From Bryoerythrophyllum caledonicum (taxonomy: Eukaryota > Streptophyta > Bryopsida > Pottiales > Pottiaceae), in assembly GCA_963971425.1 (NCBI GenBank), contig OZ020521.1, positions 5,721,519 through 5,785,518 on the forward strand: a stretch of DNA of 64,000 bases. The letters run 5' to 3'. The translations under genes and the position numbers were made by a program. The notes below the pieces were generated by a model, which ran no database searches, was not told the origin of the DNA, and was given only the letters and a program-made list of their open reading frames with translations. Shown piece after piece: positions 36,689 to 48,379 of the stretch (position 1 is its first letter; each line of letters starts with the position of its first letter).

Positions 36689-39290
36689 CTACTCTGTAGC
36701 ATTCAAGGTTGCTTGCAAGCGGTCGTCGTCGATAGCTTTGGTTTGCACTACAATACACTCTAATATGTGAGCCTTAGCCGATTGAAGAATGTGAATCCTG
36801 CTTTCAACATGCATTCCAAATACATTGCGCTTTCTCCACCGACCAACACTAGTCATGGTTCTTTCCAATTCATCTACCCATGAAAAAATGCATGTATCTT
36901 TCTCTACCAACTATGGCTCTCACTAGATGGCTCCCACAATGAATCCATGCAATTTGCATACCGTTGTGTAGAGGACCTTGGCCCATCAACAACCCCCCTC
37001 CAGATGATGGGCCAATACTAACAAACCTTCATCTTCAATCTCCATCGGCCTTTTCCGCCTTCAATCACCTTTCCTACATAAAATTGTATATTACCTTTTA
37101 CTTCTACTCAATCAACACTCAAGACTACAAATTGTCCATAACCAATATCAGATTGTGGATTAAATGGTGGAAACAGGTCGTGGTTACCTTGATGCACTGT
37201 TCCTTTGGCTCGTTCCTCAACATGGTTGCATTCTGTTGGTTGTGTCGTACGCACTGCTTGATTTGATGGTCTTCCTCTACAAGGACCAAAGTATCCTCGA
37301 GCCTCGGCATTTGGAAACATAGCCACTATTTGGTCAACGGTAGAGATCTCGAGATTAACTTCACTTGGATTGTCCATTACATCCAAGGCTGCACTTTCAG
37401 CAAATGCGGTGTTGGAGACCTCTAAAGGCCAAAATGGTGAAGAACGATGTTCGTTGTTGCGGTTTTTGTGTGGAAATTCAACTAGATAGAGTTTCAACCT
37501 CTCGGCCTCCGCTTTTGCATCATGGTTCCTATCCTCATGCTGCAATCTTTGAATGCACCTTTGTTAATATGCAATGAAGTCATCCAAGGCCTTCAGTTCT
37601 CGCTCGTGTGCTTCAAATGCTTTTGCAAAAGCCAGTCGCTCATCTCTACTTGGAAACGACCTCAAAGTCTTTGTTCCTGTCTCTGGTCCCTATGGATCCT
37701 TGCAATAATGCTTGCGTTCTACTCGAACCTCATGAGTCCCCTCTCAATTATCCATGTAGAATCGCATGTGGTGCGGATATGTTATGCCAACCAATGAATT
37801 CAGACCTGTTAGTAAGTGAGGAATTATGAACAATTTTACTCCCAGACATTCTCTAAGAGTCGGGTGCTAACAACTGCCTCTGTAGGAAATGTTCCTCTTT
37901 CTATGAGACTAAGCATCTCCTTCAACGAGTCCATGTCCAACCTCTTCAACATACTTAATATACAGCTAAAGCGTTGATCAATATCTTCATGCATATGGCC
38001 CACTATAAGAAAAGAGAGTTCCACCTCCTGAAAAAAGCCTAATCCCACCAATGTAGCACATAGAGCAAACATGTATATGTTTTTATTCCCGCGTGTGTAG
38101 TTGTCTGCTTAAATGCGCAATGTTGGTGGCAAAAAGCCCTTCTTCCGCAACACATCTCCTCTCACGTACAACAATGTGCTCACAATCTGGTTGCTATCAT
38201 GTTTGTGGTGAGCTCCAAACCACACATTGCATAATAAACCAATTCCATGTACAAGGGCCCCACACAAATGGGTCTTCACAAACTGGTGCTTAATGTTCTC
38301 CACAGTTTGATGCATTCTCGGTACCATGGTTGTGTTTTGGTCCATGCCATCCACAATGATGCACATGTACAACTCAGGGCTAATATAACACGACCTTTTA
38401 AATATCCAATAGTGCACGCGTTCCTCCATCTGGTTGCGCAAATACAACATAAACAACTCTTACATCTCTATCCTTGCATCCACATTGGTGGTTCCCTCCA
38501 TGGTACATTTATACTTCCAACAATGATAACACTTTGAGAATCTTGAGAATGGAGGTACTTGGACGTGAGGATACCTGATGCGCCACATCCTCTGGAATGA
38601 GGTGATTGGTATGGTTTCCCCATTACAAATTCTCTTGACCTCATTGTTCACGTAATTGAATACATCAAACTTTACTATATTCATGGGAAGGAGAATAAGA
38701 GGCACAACTTTGTTGCCGCTCTTATGGCAAATAGAGCAATGAGGTTGAGGACAACCAGCTTCATTCACAAATGATTTAAAGCAGGCCTCTGCACCAGACA
38801 GTTTGGTACTCTCTCTTACTGGGTCTGAAGGGTATTTCCGTGAATCACCGCCACTCTTCCATATATTAATCTTCAATTGTTTCAAGTGGATTTGCGAATA
38901 TCCAACCCAAAGAGCGTAGCAGACATTGCAAACTTATTTTCCATCTAACTTTGTTACATATTATCCCAACGAGTTCCTTCCGTTCGTGTATAAAAAGAAA
39001 CAAACATCTATCTCATCCACGTACTTTGTATAGGAAACTTGGAAGCCCATGCACTGTATCACAAGTCCAAAAGATACCTTGCCAAAACTTCCTTCAAACA
39101 ATTCCATTTGCATCGTCCTTGTGCTACATCCCTTTGCTCACTTGTAAGGAATTGCTCACTTGTAAGGAATACCTTACTTTGTGCACCTTCTGTCAAAGAT
39201 GCCTCGCTTGGAAACTCCTCTTTTCCTATTATGCATAGAATATGGAGGATGCGTTGGTCTAACGTAAGCTAACACATCTACATGGAATAG
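36689..39290 (-). pseudogene. DUF7869-type transposase-like gene, C-terminal part (decayed)
   Basis: Minus-strand coding remnants in order: RCKWNCLKEVL near 39090; PQPHCSICHKSG and SKCYHCWKYKC (zinc-ligand-like cysteines) in 38885-38460; MCIIVDGMDQN in 38456-38109; then ADNYTRGNKN leading to VELSFLIVGHMHEDIDQRFS in 38072-37836; then a charged tail to 36689. The DGMDQ, DN..R.NKN and VGH.HEDIDQ.FS boxes are the hallmark of DUF7869 proteins. These proteins look like RNase H-fold DDE nucleases and are abundant as repeats in several eukaryotes; transposase function is inference. Several stops and frameshifts make this copy inactive. The 5' part lies beyond a retrotransposon, at 44744-45337. Confidence 0.7.
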
Positions 39291-39607
39291 TGTCAGAAAC
39301 ATGACCTCTGGAACCTTCTAGTTCCTTTTACTTTAGATGAGGCTTTAACTTTAGAGATCTTTTTATATTTATTTTACTTTAGAACTTGCTTTTACTTTAG
39401 AAATCCTTTCACTTTAGATTAGGAAATATATATAGGGATCGAGGCTGAAGAGTCTGTCAGTTGCGACAACGTATCTCCTGGAGCCATCGCTTATCCCTCT
39501 TGTTGTTTCGTGTACTCATCATGTTAATCCGAGTTCATATTACTTTTCCTCTTGAAACTTTTTTTAGTTTCTAGAGTTCTTGTATAGTATTCTTGTGTCC
39601 TTGACAG
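39291..39607 (+). repeat. 5' LTR of the broken gypsy element
   Basis: Starts TGTCAGAAACATGACC and ends GTCCTTGACAG. It has T-rich CTTTTACTTTAG repeats in its first third and TATATATAGGG (possible TATA region) at about 39429. About 195 bp of its right part matches 44547-44739. Confidence 0.82.
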
Positions 39608-39628
39608 TTTGTCATGACTAACGTTACT

Positions 39629-39643
39629 TGAGTATCAGAGTTA
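39629..39643 (+). promoter_or_regulatory. Probable tRNA-iMet primer-binding site
   Basis: TTGAGTATCAGAGTTAG resembles TGGTATCAGAGC, the complement of the plant initiator-Met tRNA 3' end. It lies about 22 bases after the LTR, farther than usual, and has mismatches at both ends. Confidence 0.5.
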
Positions 39644-40084
39644 GGCCCTTCTTGAGGTTGCGGTTTACCCCTTCATTTTTTAAGGTGTACTAATGATTTC
39701 AGAGGTTGCAATTACTCTTTTTAATATGATATCTCATTTTAATACAACATTGAGTCTTGTTCTTCTTGTGAGAGCAGCGGGCAATCCCTCTCCCTATAGA
39801 TTTGAAGGTTTAAAGGTTACAATTTATCCTCCAATGAGCCAAGATTTTATTTTCAATTATTACCGTATTTTATTATGGCTGGGACTTAGGACTTTATTAC
39901 GCCTGAATCCTCCGAGGCTAAGTTAGAAGCTATCTTTAATGCTATCAACCCATTATCGGTCCGGACCACAACAATTGAAGAAGTCATTGGTGGCTTTCAA
40001 CAACATCAATCTCTTGCCAACCTGGAGGAAGGAGCTCTCCAAATGATTCAACAAGATCCACCACCACAACGGAAGGAACCTTGC

Positions 40085-40850
40085 GTAAGCATGCTTGAGA
40101 AATTTGATGGTACACGCTCCAAGTTTTGAGGGTTTGTCAATCAAATTTGGTTAATAATCGCCTTACAATTGGAGCGCTACCCTACAGAAGAGTCACAAGT
40201 CGGATTGATTAAGACGTTGTTTACGGGACAAGCTTTATCATGGTTTGCTCCCTTGTTTGAGAAAGGTTTATCCATCTTGAACAACTATAACACGTTAATG
40301 GAGGTCTTTGCGGAAGCATTTGGAGAACATGACAACGCTTGTTGGGCAACAACAAAGATTCAGTCCTTATGGCAAGCGACACGTTCTGCATTGGCTTACG
40401 CCTCAGATTTTAGACAACTTGCGTGCGACATCAACTGGGATAAAACAATACTTGTAAGCCAATTCTATTTGGGCTTGAAGGATATTGTAAAGGATTTGTT
40501 GTTGTCACTCTGAAACCGCAAACGCTCAATGAGGCAATTAGTCAAGCGGTCAAGTGTGACAATCGGCTCTTCCAATGTCACCAGGACCAGAGCTCATGGA
40601 CTCTATCAAGAGAGCAGACGATCCAACAGACCTCATCTATGTTAGTGAGCAGTCCGAGTTCTCATTTGGAGGTTGCAGATATGCAAATCAATGCAATAGG
40701 TGTCAAACATCTTACTCCGGAAGAGAAAAAACGTCGGATGGAGGAAGGACTATGCTTGTATAGCGGCAAAGGAGGTCATAGAGTCCCCAATTACTCAAAA
40801 AAGCTGAATCAACATAATATTAAGATCAGAGCTCCCATAGTCTAGGAAAA
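40085..40850 (+). pseudogene. Gag remnant of the broken gypsy element
   Basis: A capsid-type segment (ALSWFAPLFEKG, AFGEHDNACWATTKI) in 40169-40513 is followed after a frameshift by a knuckle region reading CLYSGKGGHRVPNYSKK near 40750. The expected CX2CX4HX4C knuckle has lost its second and fourth cysteine (Ser and Tyr). Several frame changes. Confidence 0.75.
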
Positions 40851-41039
40851 TGAAGATGCCCAGCCACAATGGAAACCGTGCGGCTAGACAATTCACCTTT
40901 ACAACAACATTTAGGTTCCTCTCTTTCCGCTCAACATGCACATTGTTTTACAATTCCCTTTTTTTTTAGTCCTTAGAAGCTTAAAACCACCGTTTTGTTA
41001 GATTCATCAACATTAGCTTGTTTTTAAGATGAAGAATTT

Positions 41040-41480
41040 GTCAAGAGTCAGAGATTCCCTCTAGTCCAGAAATCTCAGCCCGTCCATGTAGAAGTGATAG
41101 ATGGACAACCTTTGTCTTCAGGCAGTGTTACCAATGAAACAATGCGTTTAGAAGTAACATTTGAAGGCCATAGTAGCTAAATTATCTTCAATGTCATTAG
41201 AACCCCATCAAATCCTATTATTCTTGGTCTCTCCTGGTTAGAAAAATACAACCCATCTATAGGCTGGAAGTTGAGAAAGATGACTTTCCCCTTCCTTTTG
41301 GAATATCCAGACAATAACCCTGTTAGAAAACCTGTTAGCAAACGTGTCAGAAAATCACAAATGAAGAAAACCCTCTTCAATAGTGCAAGGGCGTTCGTAA
41401 GGCCGTCCAAAGAAGGCACATCGTTTGTCATCTATGCGGCTCTAACTAGTGAAGAGAAGACCTCAGCAGCAAGTATTCCT
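41040..41480 (+). pseudogene. Protease region remnant
   Basis: Frames around 41090-41260 contain a block ending NPIILGLSWLEKYNPSIGW, the typical C-terminal end of a gypsy aspartic protease. The DSG/DTG active site is not clearly visible, and stops interrupt the frame. Confidence 0.6.
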
Positions 41481-42408
41481 GAGTAGTGTAAGGACTTTGA
41501 AGATGTGTTTTTGAAGAAGAATGCCGACATACTCCTGGAGCACCGTCCATATGATTGTGCAATTGATTTGGAAGAAGGAGCGCAACCGCCCTTTGGCCCG
41601 ATCTACAACCTATCGCAAACGGAGGTGGCGGAATGACGGAAGTATATTGACAAGAATTTGGCCAAGAACTTCATTCGCCACTCCAAGTCACCAGCTGCAG
41701 CGCCTATTCTATGTGTGAAGAAGAAGAATGGATCATTACAAATGTGCGTGGATTATCAAGATCTCAACAATGTAACAAAGAAGAATCACTATTTATTGCC
41801 TTGATTTCTGGACTTTTGGAACAACTTGGGAGTGCAAAGGTCTTTACCAAGATTGACTTGCGTGGAGCTTATAACCTTGTACAAATCAAGGAAGGAGACA
41901 AATAGAAGACATCTTTTTGTATAAGATATGGCCATTTCAAGTACAATGTCATGCCTTTTGGCCTTACAAATGCCCCAACCATTTTTTAGCATATGATGAA
42001 TGACATTTTTCGGGAGCACCTTGACGACTTTGTTGACATCTATTTAGATGATATTATGATATTTTTCAAGAATGAAGAAGATCATGAGAAGCACGTTCGT
42101 TTGGTCCTTGAAAAATTATGCAAGCGAGGACTCTACCGTAAGCCAAAGAAATGTGTATATCACCAAACCGAGATGGCGTTCTTGGGATTCATCGCAACTA
42201 CAGAAGATGGACCCAAAGAAGGTAGAAGCTATAGTATCTTGGGAAGTTCTGAAGATGGTTCAAGACATACAGTGTTTTCTTGGCTTTGCTAACTTCTATC
42301 AAATTTCATGAAGAATTATTCACTAGTGGCTACTCCGCTCAAGCTGTTGACATGCAAAGACAAGCTTGATTGGGGGTTGTCAGCAGACAAGGCATTTCAA
42401 GATCTTAA
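41480..42408 (+). pseudogene. Reverse transcriptase remnant, split from RNase H by a MITE
   Basis: Blocks in order: [41 protein letters not shown], then FGLTNAPT-like, then VDIYLDDIMIF. The last is the catalytic YxDD box, with L in place of the usual I/V. At least three frame changes. The frame reaches AFQDL at the TTAA where the MITE is inserted. Confidence 0.82.
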
Positions 42409-42785
42409 CCCCTAAAAGCCCAAGTGTATGTGGGGCGTACGTTTTGGATTTTGGGCACGTTCCTAAAATTTGAAAAATAATCCTTTTAAAAAAAAACTCT
42501 TACACTAGATTGTTCCTCATAAGAGCTCCATGGAGATATTTTTAATATTATTTTTGGATTCATGGTTTGAAAGTTAGTACCATTCCAAGTTAGAAATGGG
42601 GACTGCGGGCAATCCAAAATTTTGTTAGAAGCCTCTATTGACATTGAGATTTTCCATACATATAGAGAATTATATCTTCTTTGAGAATGCCACAAATATA
42701 AGGTTTTATTTCCCTCCTTAAACATTGCACTAGAATCAACAATTTGAAGTGTTTTTGGTGTGAAATTGTCACGGGCTTTTAGGAG
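42409..42785. mobile_element. 377-bp piggyBac-like MITE inside gypsy pol
   Basis: TTAA at 42405-42408 and 42786-42789. Ends CCCCTAAAAGCCC and the complement CTCCTAAAAGCCC match at 12 of 13 positions. The left half resembles element D (GATTTTGGGCACGTTCCTAA) and the right end resembles B (TTGCACTAGAATCAAC, GTGTTTTTGGTGTGAAATTG), so it is an internally deleted or recombinant form. The gypsy frame continues in phase from one side to the other if the element and one TTAA are ignored. Confidence 0.9.
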
Positions 42786-42789
42786 TTAA

Positions 42790-43260
42790 GACGGCATTTA
42801 CAACCGCGCCAAACTTGGTGCATCCGGATTTTATGAAGACATTCTATTTTGAGACTGATGCCTTGGGATTTTTCTTTGGGAGCTATACTTTTGCAGATGG
42901 GAGAGGACGAGAAGCTTCATCCAATTGCATTTTACTCTCAAAAGAATTATGCTACAAAGATTACTTATGAGATTCATGATAAGGAACTTCTTGCTATACT
43001 TTTCAAGAGTGGCGTCATTTTCTTGAAAGAGCTGCACATCCAGTGATTGTGTATACAGATCACAAAAATTTGGAGTATTTCATGTCATCTTGTGTTTTGA
43101 ATCGGCGCCAAGCTCAATGGAACATGTGGCTTTCCAATTTGATTTTGTTATCACTTATCAACCGGGGAAGCAACAAGGACTATCTGATGCTCTATCAAGG
43201 AGATCGTATCTTGCGCCCAAGGCTGGAGAGGCAGCATTTGATTGACACTATACAACTTTG
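42790..43260 (+). pseudogene. RNase H remnant of the broken gypsy element
   Basis: Begins AFTTAPNLVHPDF and FETDALG (the ETDAS box), then [16 protein letters not shown], the last catalytic block. Frameshifts lie between 42890 and 43040. Confidence 0.8.
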
Positions 43261-44546
43261 TTGAAGCCAAAATTATTTTGCCTTTGCGCTATTGTTATAT
43301 CAACACCTATTGATGTTGACTTCCTTGACCAAGTGCGCATCACAACCATTGAGGATCATGTGGCCCTCGACATCAAGCGTCACCTTGGTAAAGACGACAA
43401 ATTTAAGGTGGAGGGAGATCTGTTATACTTTGAAGAACATTTATTCATCCCAAAAGGTATGACACGACTTTGTGTTCTTCAATCTTGCCATGACTTCCGA
43501 GCTCGAGTCATTTTGGATACAACAAGTTTTCGGAACTTTTTTCTAGAGATTTTTGGTGGCGCAAGATGTGGGAGGATGTAAAGAATTTTGTTACCTGTTG
43601 TAACAGTTGTTCAAGGTCCAAAAATCCCCAGCATTGCCCTTATGGTCTCTTATAGCCATTGCCTATTCCACGCCGGTCATGGTCTTCGGTCCATATGGGC
43701 TTTAATACATATTTGGTGTCATCAAATTCATTTGACAACATTTTTGTTGTGGTGGATCGGTTTACAAAGATGGCGCACTTTGTCCCTTGTAAGAAGTCTT
43801 TGTCAAGTGAAGACACGGCAAGACTATTTCTTGATAATGTGTATTGATATCATGGTCCACCAGACGATATCGTATCTGATCGGGGAACTCAATTTGTATA
43901 AAAGTTTTGGGGATCTCTTTTTGAGATATTGAGAGTGGATATCAACCTCTCATCAGCTTTCCATCTTCAAATTGACGTTCAAACAAATGGGTTAATCAAG
44001 TTCTTGAGTAGTATTTACAATGCAGTATCAACTATTAGCAAGACAACTGGACGACATACTTGTTGCTAGCAGAGTTTGCTTACAACGATACTCTTCATGC
44101 TTCAACTCAACAAATGCCATTTTATTCCAATTATGGTTATCATCCAAAGCTTAATTTGTTGAGTTCACCGGCAAATAGTAACCCAACAACGGATGACTTT
44201 GCACGGCAACTATCGCAAATTTAAGATGTTCTAAAGCTTCAACTGCAAGCCGCCCAAGAGTCTTACAAGACATCTGCAGACAAATTTTGCAACCAAGCCC
44301 TTGCTTTTCAAGTTGGAGATAAAGTATGGCTTCTTCGACCAAAATTTAAAGACCAAGCAGCCTTATGAGAAGTTGGACTATCGGAGATTGAGACCATTCA
44401 TCATCCAGAAGCAAATCAATTTAATGGCATTTCGTCTTGAGCTGCTAATTTCCATGAAGGTACATCCAATCTTTCATGTCTCTCTTTTAGAACCTTATCG
44501 AGAGTCATCATTTCCAGGAAGAGTACGACAACCACCGCCTAATATC
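43260..44546 (+). pseudogene. Integrase remnant of the broken gypsy element
   Basis: Contains the core strand VVDRFTKMAHFVPCK (43740-43800), DIVSDRGTQF (43870, DxGxxF block), then a C-terminal KVWLLRPKF and KVHPIFHVSLLEPYRES tail (to 44540). The zinc-binding N-terminus near 43480-43600 is damaged. No chromodomain is visible before the LTR; the polypurine tract and LTR start are deleted there. Confidence 0.8.
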
Positions 44547-44739
44547 TAGATTAGGAAATATATATAGGGGTCGAGGCTGAAGAGTCCTTTAGTCTCAACA
44601 ACGCATCTCCTAGGGCCATTGCATACCCCTCTTGTTGTTTTGTGTACTCATCTTTTTAATCCGAGTTCATATCAGTTCTCCTCTCGAAACCTTTTCTAAT
44701 TTCCAGAGTTCTTGTTTAGTATTCTTGTGTCCGTGACAG
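44547..44739 (+). repeat. 3' LTR, truncated at its 5' side
   Basis: Matches 39414-39607 of the 5' LTR (about 85-90% by eye) and ends CCGTGACAG before ATAG. The first about 125 bp of the LTR and the polypurine tract are missing. Confidence 0.8.
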
Positions 44740-44743
44740 ATAG

Positions 44744-45337
44744 ATCTGAGATGTTGGCAGGAGTACATTGAGAGAATGGCAAATTCTCATCTATGGGGTT
44801 TGAAGCTTGACTAGAGTGCCGAGACCTCTCGGTGGATCCTAGTGTATTTAATTGCTCATGGAAATCAAATTTTGGGGCCATTATTTGTGTAGGTGATGCT
44901 TGAGATCCATCTTCACCATGGACATTTGTAATATCAGGTTTTATGGCCACAACACGTAGCAAAGACTGGTGCCAGCGAATGATTAAGCCCATGCACGTAC
45001 CAAGATGTTCTCCTACAACTTCTATGGTTGAATGCAAGGCATTGTCTACCTTAGTGATACGCACTGCCACCTCAAATGGAAACAACTTTGATTCATTCAA
45101 TTCTATGCCACTTTTTATTACATCCTCCTTGGTTCCCAAATCCACAACATCTCCTCTTTCCGAGAGCAATTGTACAGTCTTTCCCAATTCAAATGTAATG
45201 ATGCCAACAAATCTTTCTTGAGTTTGCGTTGCCCGTGCTGCTCATACTAGTCGGATTCCCACAAAGTTATTGGAAAAGACACTATTTCTTCGGATGTTTG
45301 GAGGTAGAAAAGAGGTCTGAAAAGCGTTTCTCTCCAT
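44744..45337 (-). pseudogene. DUF7869-type gene, N-terminal part (decayed)
   Basis: From the ATG at 45337 the minus frame reads MERNAFQTSFLPPN, meets a TGA at 45244-45242, and continues open (VGIITFELGKTVQLL and onward) to the gypsy insertion point. Across the LTR element the same frame can be followed for a further stretch at 39290-39180. The N-terminal region has no recognisable domain. Confidence 0.62.
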
Positions 45338-47680
45338 TGTCGCTATTGGTACAAAAAAACATATTAACGGTTCAAAGTTGGTCATATATATGTAGAAGTT
45401 AACCTCTAGAAAATCAATTCTCTTTTAAAATAGTTTGTTTTCTAACATGTACCTAGTGTGCTCTTCAAAATGATGATCAGTTTGAAGCATTCATTCAATA
45501 TCAAATAGAAATGATAATTAAAAAAAATAAAATGGCGCATCTAAATTCAATTCAAACAATTTCACACATCAACAAACAAGGTAACATATTTCCTTACATG
45601 ATTAATTTCAAATACAATGACAAAAATATATATCCTCTTTTCTATCTGAAAATTAATTCTATTTTTATTGTTTCTTGCAATTGATTTTGATAATGTGGTA
45701 TACACCTTCTTATTGACCGTTTAATATTCATATCAAAATCTATTGATTTAACAACAAATCAAGATAAACTACAGATAATATTTCAATGTTTACCTCAAAA
45801 AGTTGGTCCCTTAAACTTCACATGCTCTCTTTCCAAGGGCGAATGTTCCTTTGTGGTGCCCAAAATGATGTATGGTAGATTGTCATAAGTTTGTCTCTTC
45901 TTGCTTTGTCTTAGTAGTCCTAGTCAACTTTGTAGTTCTATGCGTACCCTTCATATATTGTGTGGTGATAATCATTAATGTACTCCAGATAATTTACCTA
46001 CAACAATACAATAATCCCAAATTCCCACAAGTTTGTTAAACTAGTAACCCCCAAAAATTGCCGCTCTTGGATGAGACGTTCTATGATTGATTCAACAACT
46101 TTTTATTATAATTTTCAATTGTAGGGAATTTAAATAACCGTAGTAAGATAAATAGTTAATTTAGAACTATTGGCAATTTTTTTTGGTTAAGTCATGAATA
46201 GTTACCAATAGGTTCTGGATTTGACACGTAGTTAGCCCCTTTATAATTAGTAAATATCCAATTGGTTGATTAGTAGCAATTCATCTCAATTGGTAGATGA
46301 AAAGGCAGATAAATAAAAGGGCAAATATCGATAGGAAGAGGTATGTAAGGAAGAAGACACCAATTGGAAGTTTCAGTCTTCATGCTAGTGATGCTGAAGC
46401 TCCTTCCTAGCCGATAGGAAGTTTTGATGTTTTGTGATTGAACTATGTGTTGATGTTGTGGAGACTAGATTGAGAACTGCGTTACTAGTTGGAAAATTGG
46501 TGTTGAACTGTAAATCCTCCCTGGAGAAAAGCCTATCATACTACTAAATTCATAAGCCTTGTCAGAAGTCAAATGTACTTTTATTTTTACTTTATGATTA
46601 ATTTTACTTTTAGAATTTCTTTTAATTTTAATCTCATTGTTACTGTAGTTTTGACTTTCGGGTTACTTTTATTTTACTTTTAATGTTATTGTAACTTTTA
46701 CTTTATGATTGCTTTTACTCTTACTTTTAGGGCTACTATTATTTCTACTTTTTGGGTTACTTTTACTTATACTTTTGTTTGATTGCAGCGTTATTTCTGC
46801 GTGGTTTTGAAATTTGAACGTTGAGTTTGTGGGTGTCTGCAATCCAAAGTTTGTGTTACAATTTGTGCTTATCCTAAACAAATTTGAAACTCTTGGTTAC
46901 AAATTTGACTTTCAAAATATTTTTGGATTGTGCACTTCAAGATTGAGTTGTAAATTGTGAATTATAAGTTGGAAGTTGTAAGTTGTAAAGTTGGAGTTGG
47001 AGTTGGTTGATTTAATCTTGGAGGTTTGGAATACAAAGTAGGAGTTGGAATTGGGGTTATAAAGTTCAAGTTGCGCATTGAGGCAAGAAATTTGAGGTGA
47101 GATTGCAATTTTTAAAAGATTGTGAATGTGACTAATTCTTGATGATTTTTGATTTTGGGTAATCATAAAATCAAGTTGAAATTTATTGGTTTTAATTGCA
47201 AAAACACAAAAAACTAAAAAATCAAGAAATAAAAAATAAGCAGCTATGTGCAGTTCTCTACTATGCACATTGCAGTAACTTGTACTTTTACTTTTTTAAA
47301 ATATTAAGCCATGGGAACGGTGAAGAACATTGTTTATCATGAGTTTTTCACATGACATTGTTGTATAAATTTCTATAATATTTTACACTTGAATTAGGTG
47401 AATGGAAAAGTTTAGAGTTTGTTTCAAACTCTACATCTTTAGGATTCACGCAGGCTTTGGCAATGTCCCCTTCCATCCAACTACATTCTTTTGGTGTTTA
47501 ATTATGTTGTCTCAACCAACCATATCAATAAATATCCAATGAATGGATATTTTCCAATGCATGCACCTTTAGATGCATTTTATTCCTAAAATTTATTACT
47601 TTATTCTATTCTATTACATCATTGCAATTCATGCATAGGTCATAAACACATATTTATATATGTAGATTGTTGTTGTTTTT
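45338..47680. other. No intact gene; T-rich repeats
   Basis: About 46565-46770 is a run of CTTTTACTTT(A/T) words. 46900-47100 has AAGTTG(T/G)A runs. The minus frame at 47268-46912 (118 codons) is Asn/Ile/Ser-rich low complexity and is not supported as a gene. Confidence 0.4.
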
Positions 47681-47687
47681 TTTTTGG

Positions 47688-48012
47688 TAATATACAAACT
47701 GCATTAAAATGGTTGGACTAATGCATTGCAAAGCAAGCGCCAACCGCTAGTTATACTACTAAAATCATAATCTACGCTGTGAACCACACAACAATCAACC
47801 ACGTAGTCAACCGTGCAGTAAACTGTAGAAATGTTGCAGTCAACCGCGCAGTTAATTGCCCAGTCAATTGTGCGGTGAAACTTTGTAGTCAACTGCGTAG
47901 TTAATTGCGCAGTCATCCGTGCAGTGAATCATGTCACCTTTTTTTGTATATATTTTATAATATAAAAACTACATTAAAATGGTTGGACTAAAGCAAGCGC
48001 CAATTGTTAGTA
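47688..48012. repeat. GCAGTCAACCGC tandem block between 60-bp direct repeats
   Basis: An about 60-bp sequence with CATTAAAATGGTTGGACTAA and AAGCAAGCGCCAA(C/T) occurs at 47700-47752 and again at 47972-48012. Between them, 47790-47935 holds about ten degenerate 13-15 bp units of the type G(T/C)GCAGT(C/T)AA(C/T)(C/T)G. Confidence 0.75.
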
Positions 48013-48379
48013 TAAATATAAATATATAATTACAAAATTGAAAATTGTGAATCACTGGTGCAAGTGTGTTAAGTGAATGAGATAAAGTGCGTTTTGAGTG
48101 TTGTGAACAGTGTGTGTAACTTGTGTGGAATCTGAGAACCAATTGGTAGAAATGTTGAGATGTGAGATGAGAATTGTATGTTGATAAAATGGCGATGTGA
48201 CCGATTTGGAAGAAAATCAGTGTTGGAAAAAGAACTAATTGGAAATAGTTGAATTAGTTGAATTAGTTAAATTAGTTAATTGGAAGTTGCATTGTCATCT
48301 ATTCAATTGGAGGAGTTAAAAATTGTGTGGAAAGCCAATGGACACATGATTGGAGAGAATACTTATTGATGGAAGTAAG

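Larger units (their letters stand above)
39291..44739 (+). mobile_element. Broken Ty3/gypsy retrotransposon inserted in the DUF7869-type gene
   Basis: LTRs at 39291-39607 and about 44547-44739, with plus-strand gag, RT, RNase H and integrase remnants in gypsy order. The 4-bp direct repeat ATAG flanks it (39287-39290 and 44740-44743). The minus-strand host gene continues on both sides, so the element inserted into that gene. It contains a later piggyBac-like MITE at 42409-42785. The RT-leading block (EVAE, then [19 protein letters not shown]) and a C-terminal KLDYRRLRPF...HVSLLEPY block point to the chromovirus/Tf1-like branch. Many stops and frameshifts; not functional. Confidence 0.88.

Noticed and set aside
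46912..47268. 118-codon minus-strand frame
   Set aside because: Asn/Ser/Ile-rich low complexity produced by AAGTTG-type repeats on the opposite strand.
47704..47916. Thr/Cys/Asp-patterned minus frame that looks like a cysteine-rich peptide
   Set aside because: Produced by the GCAGTCAACCGC tandem block.
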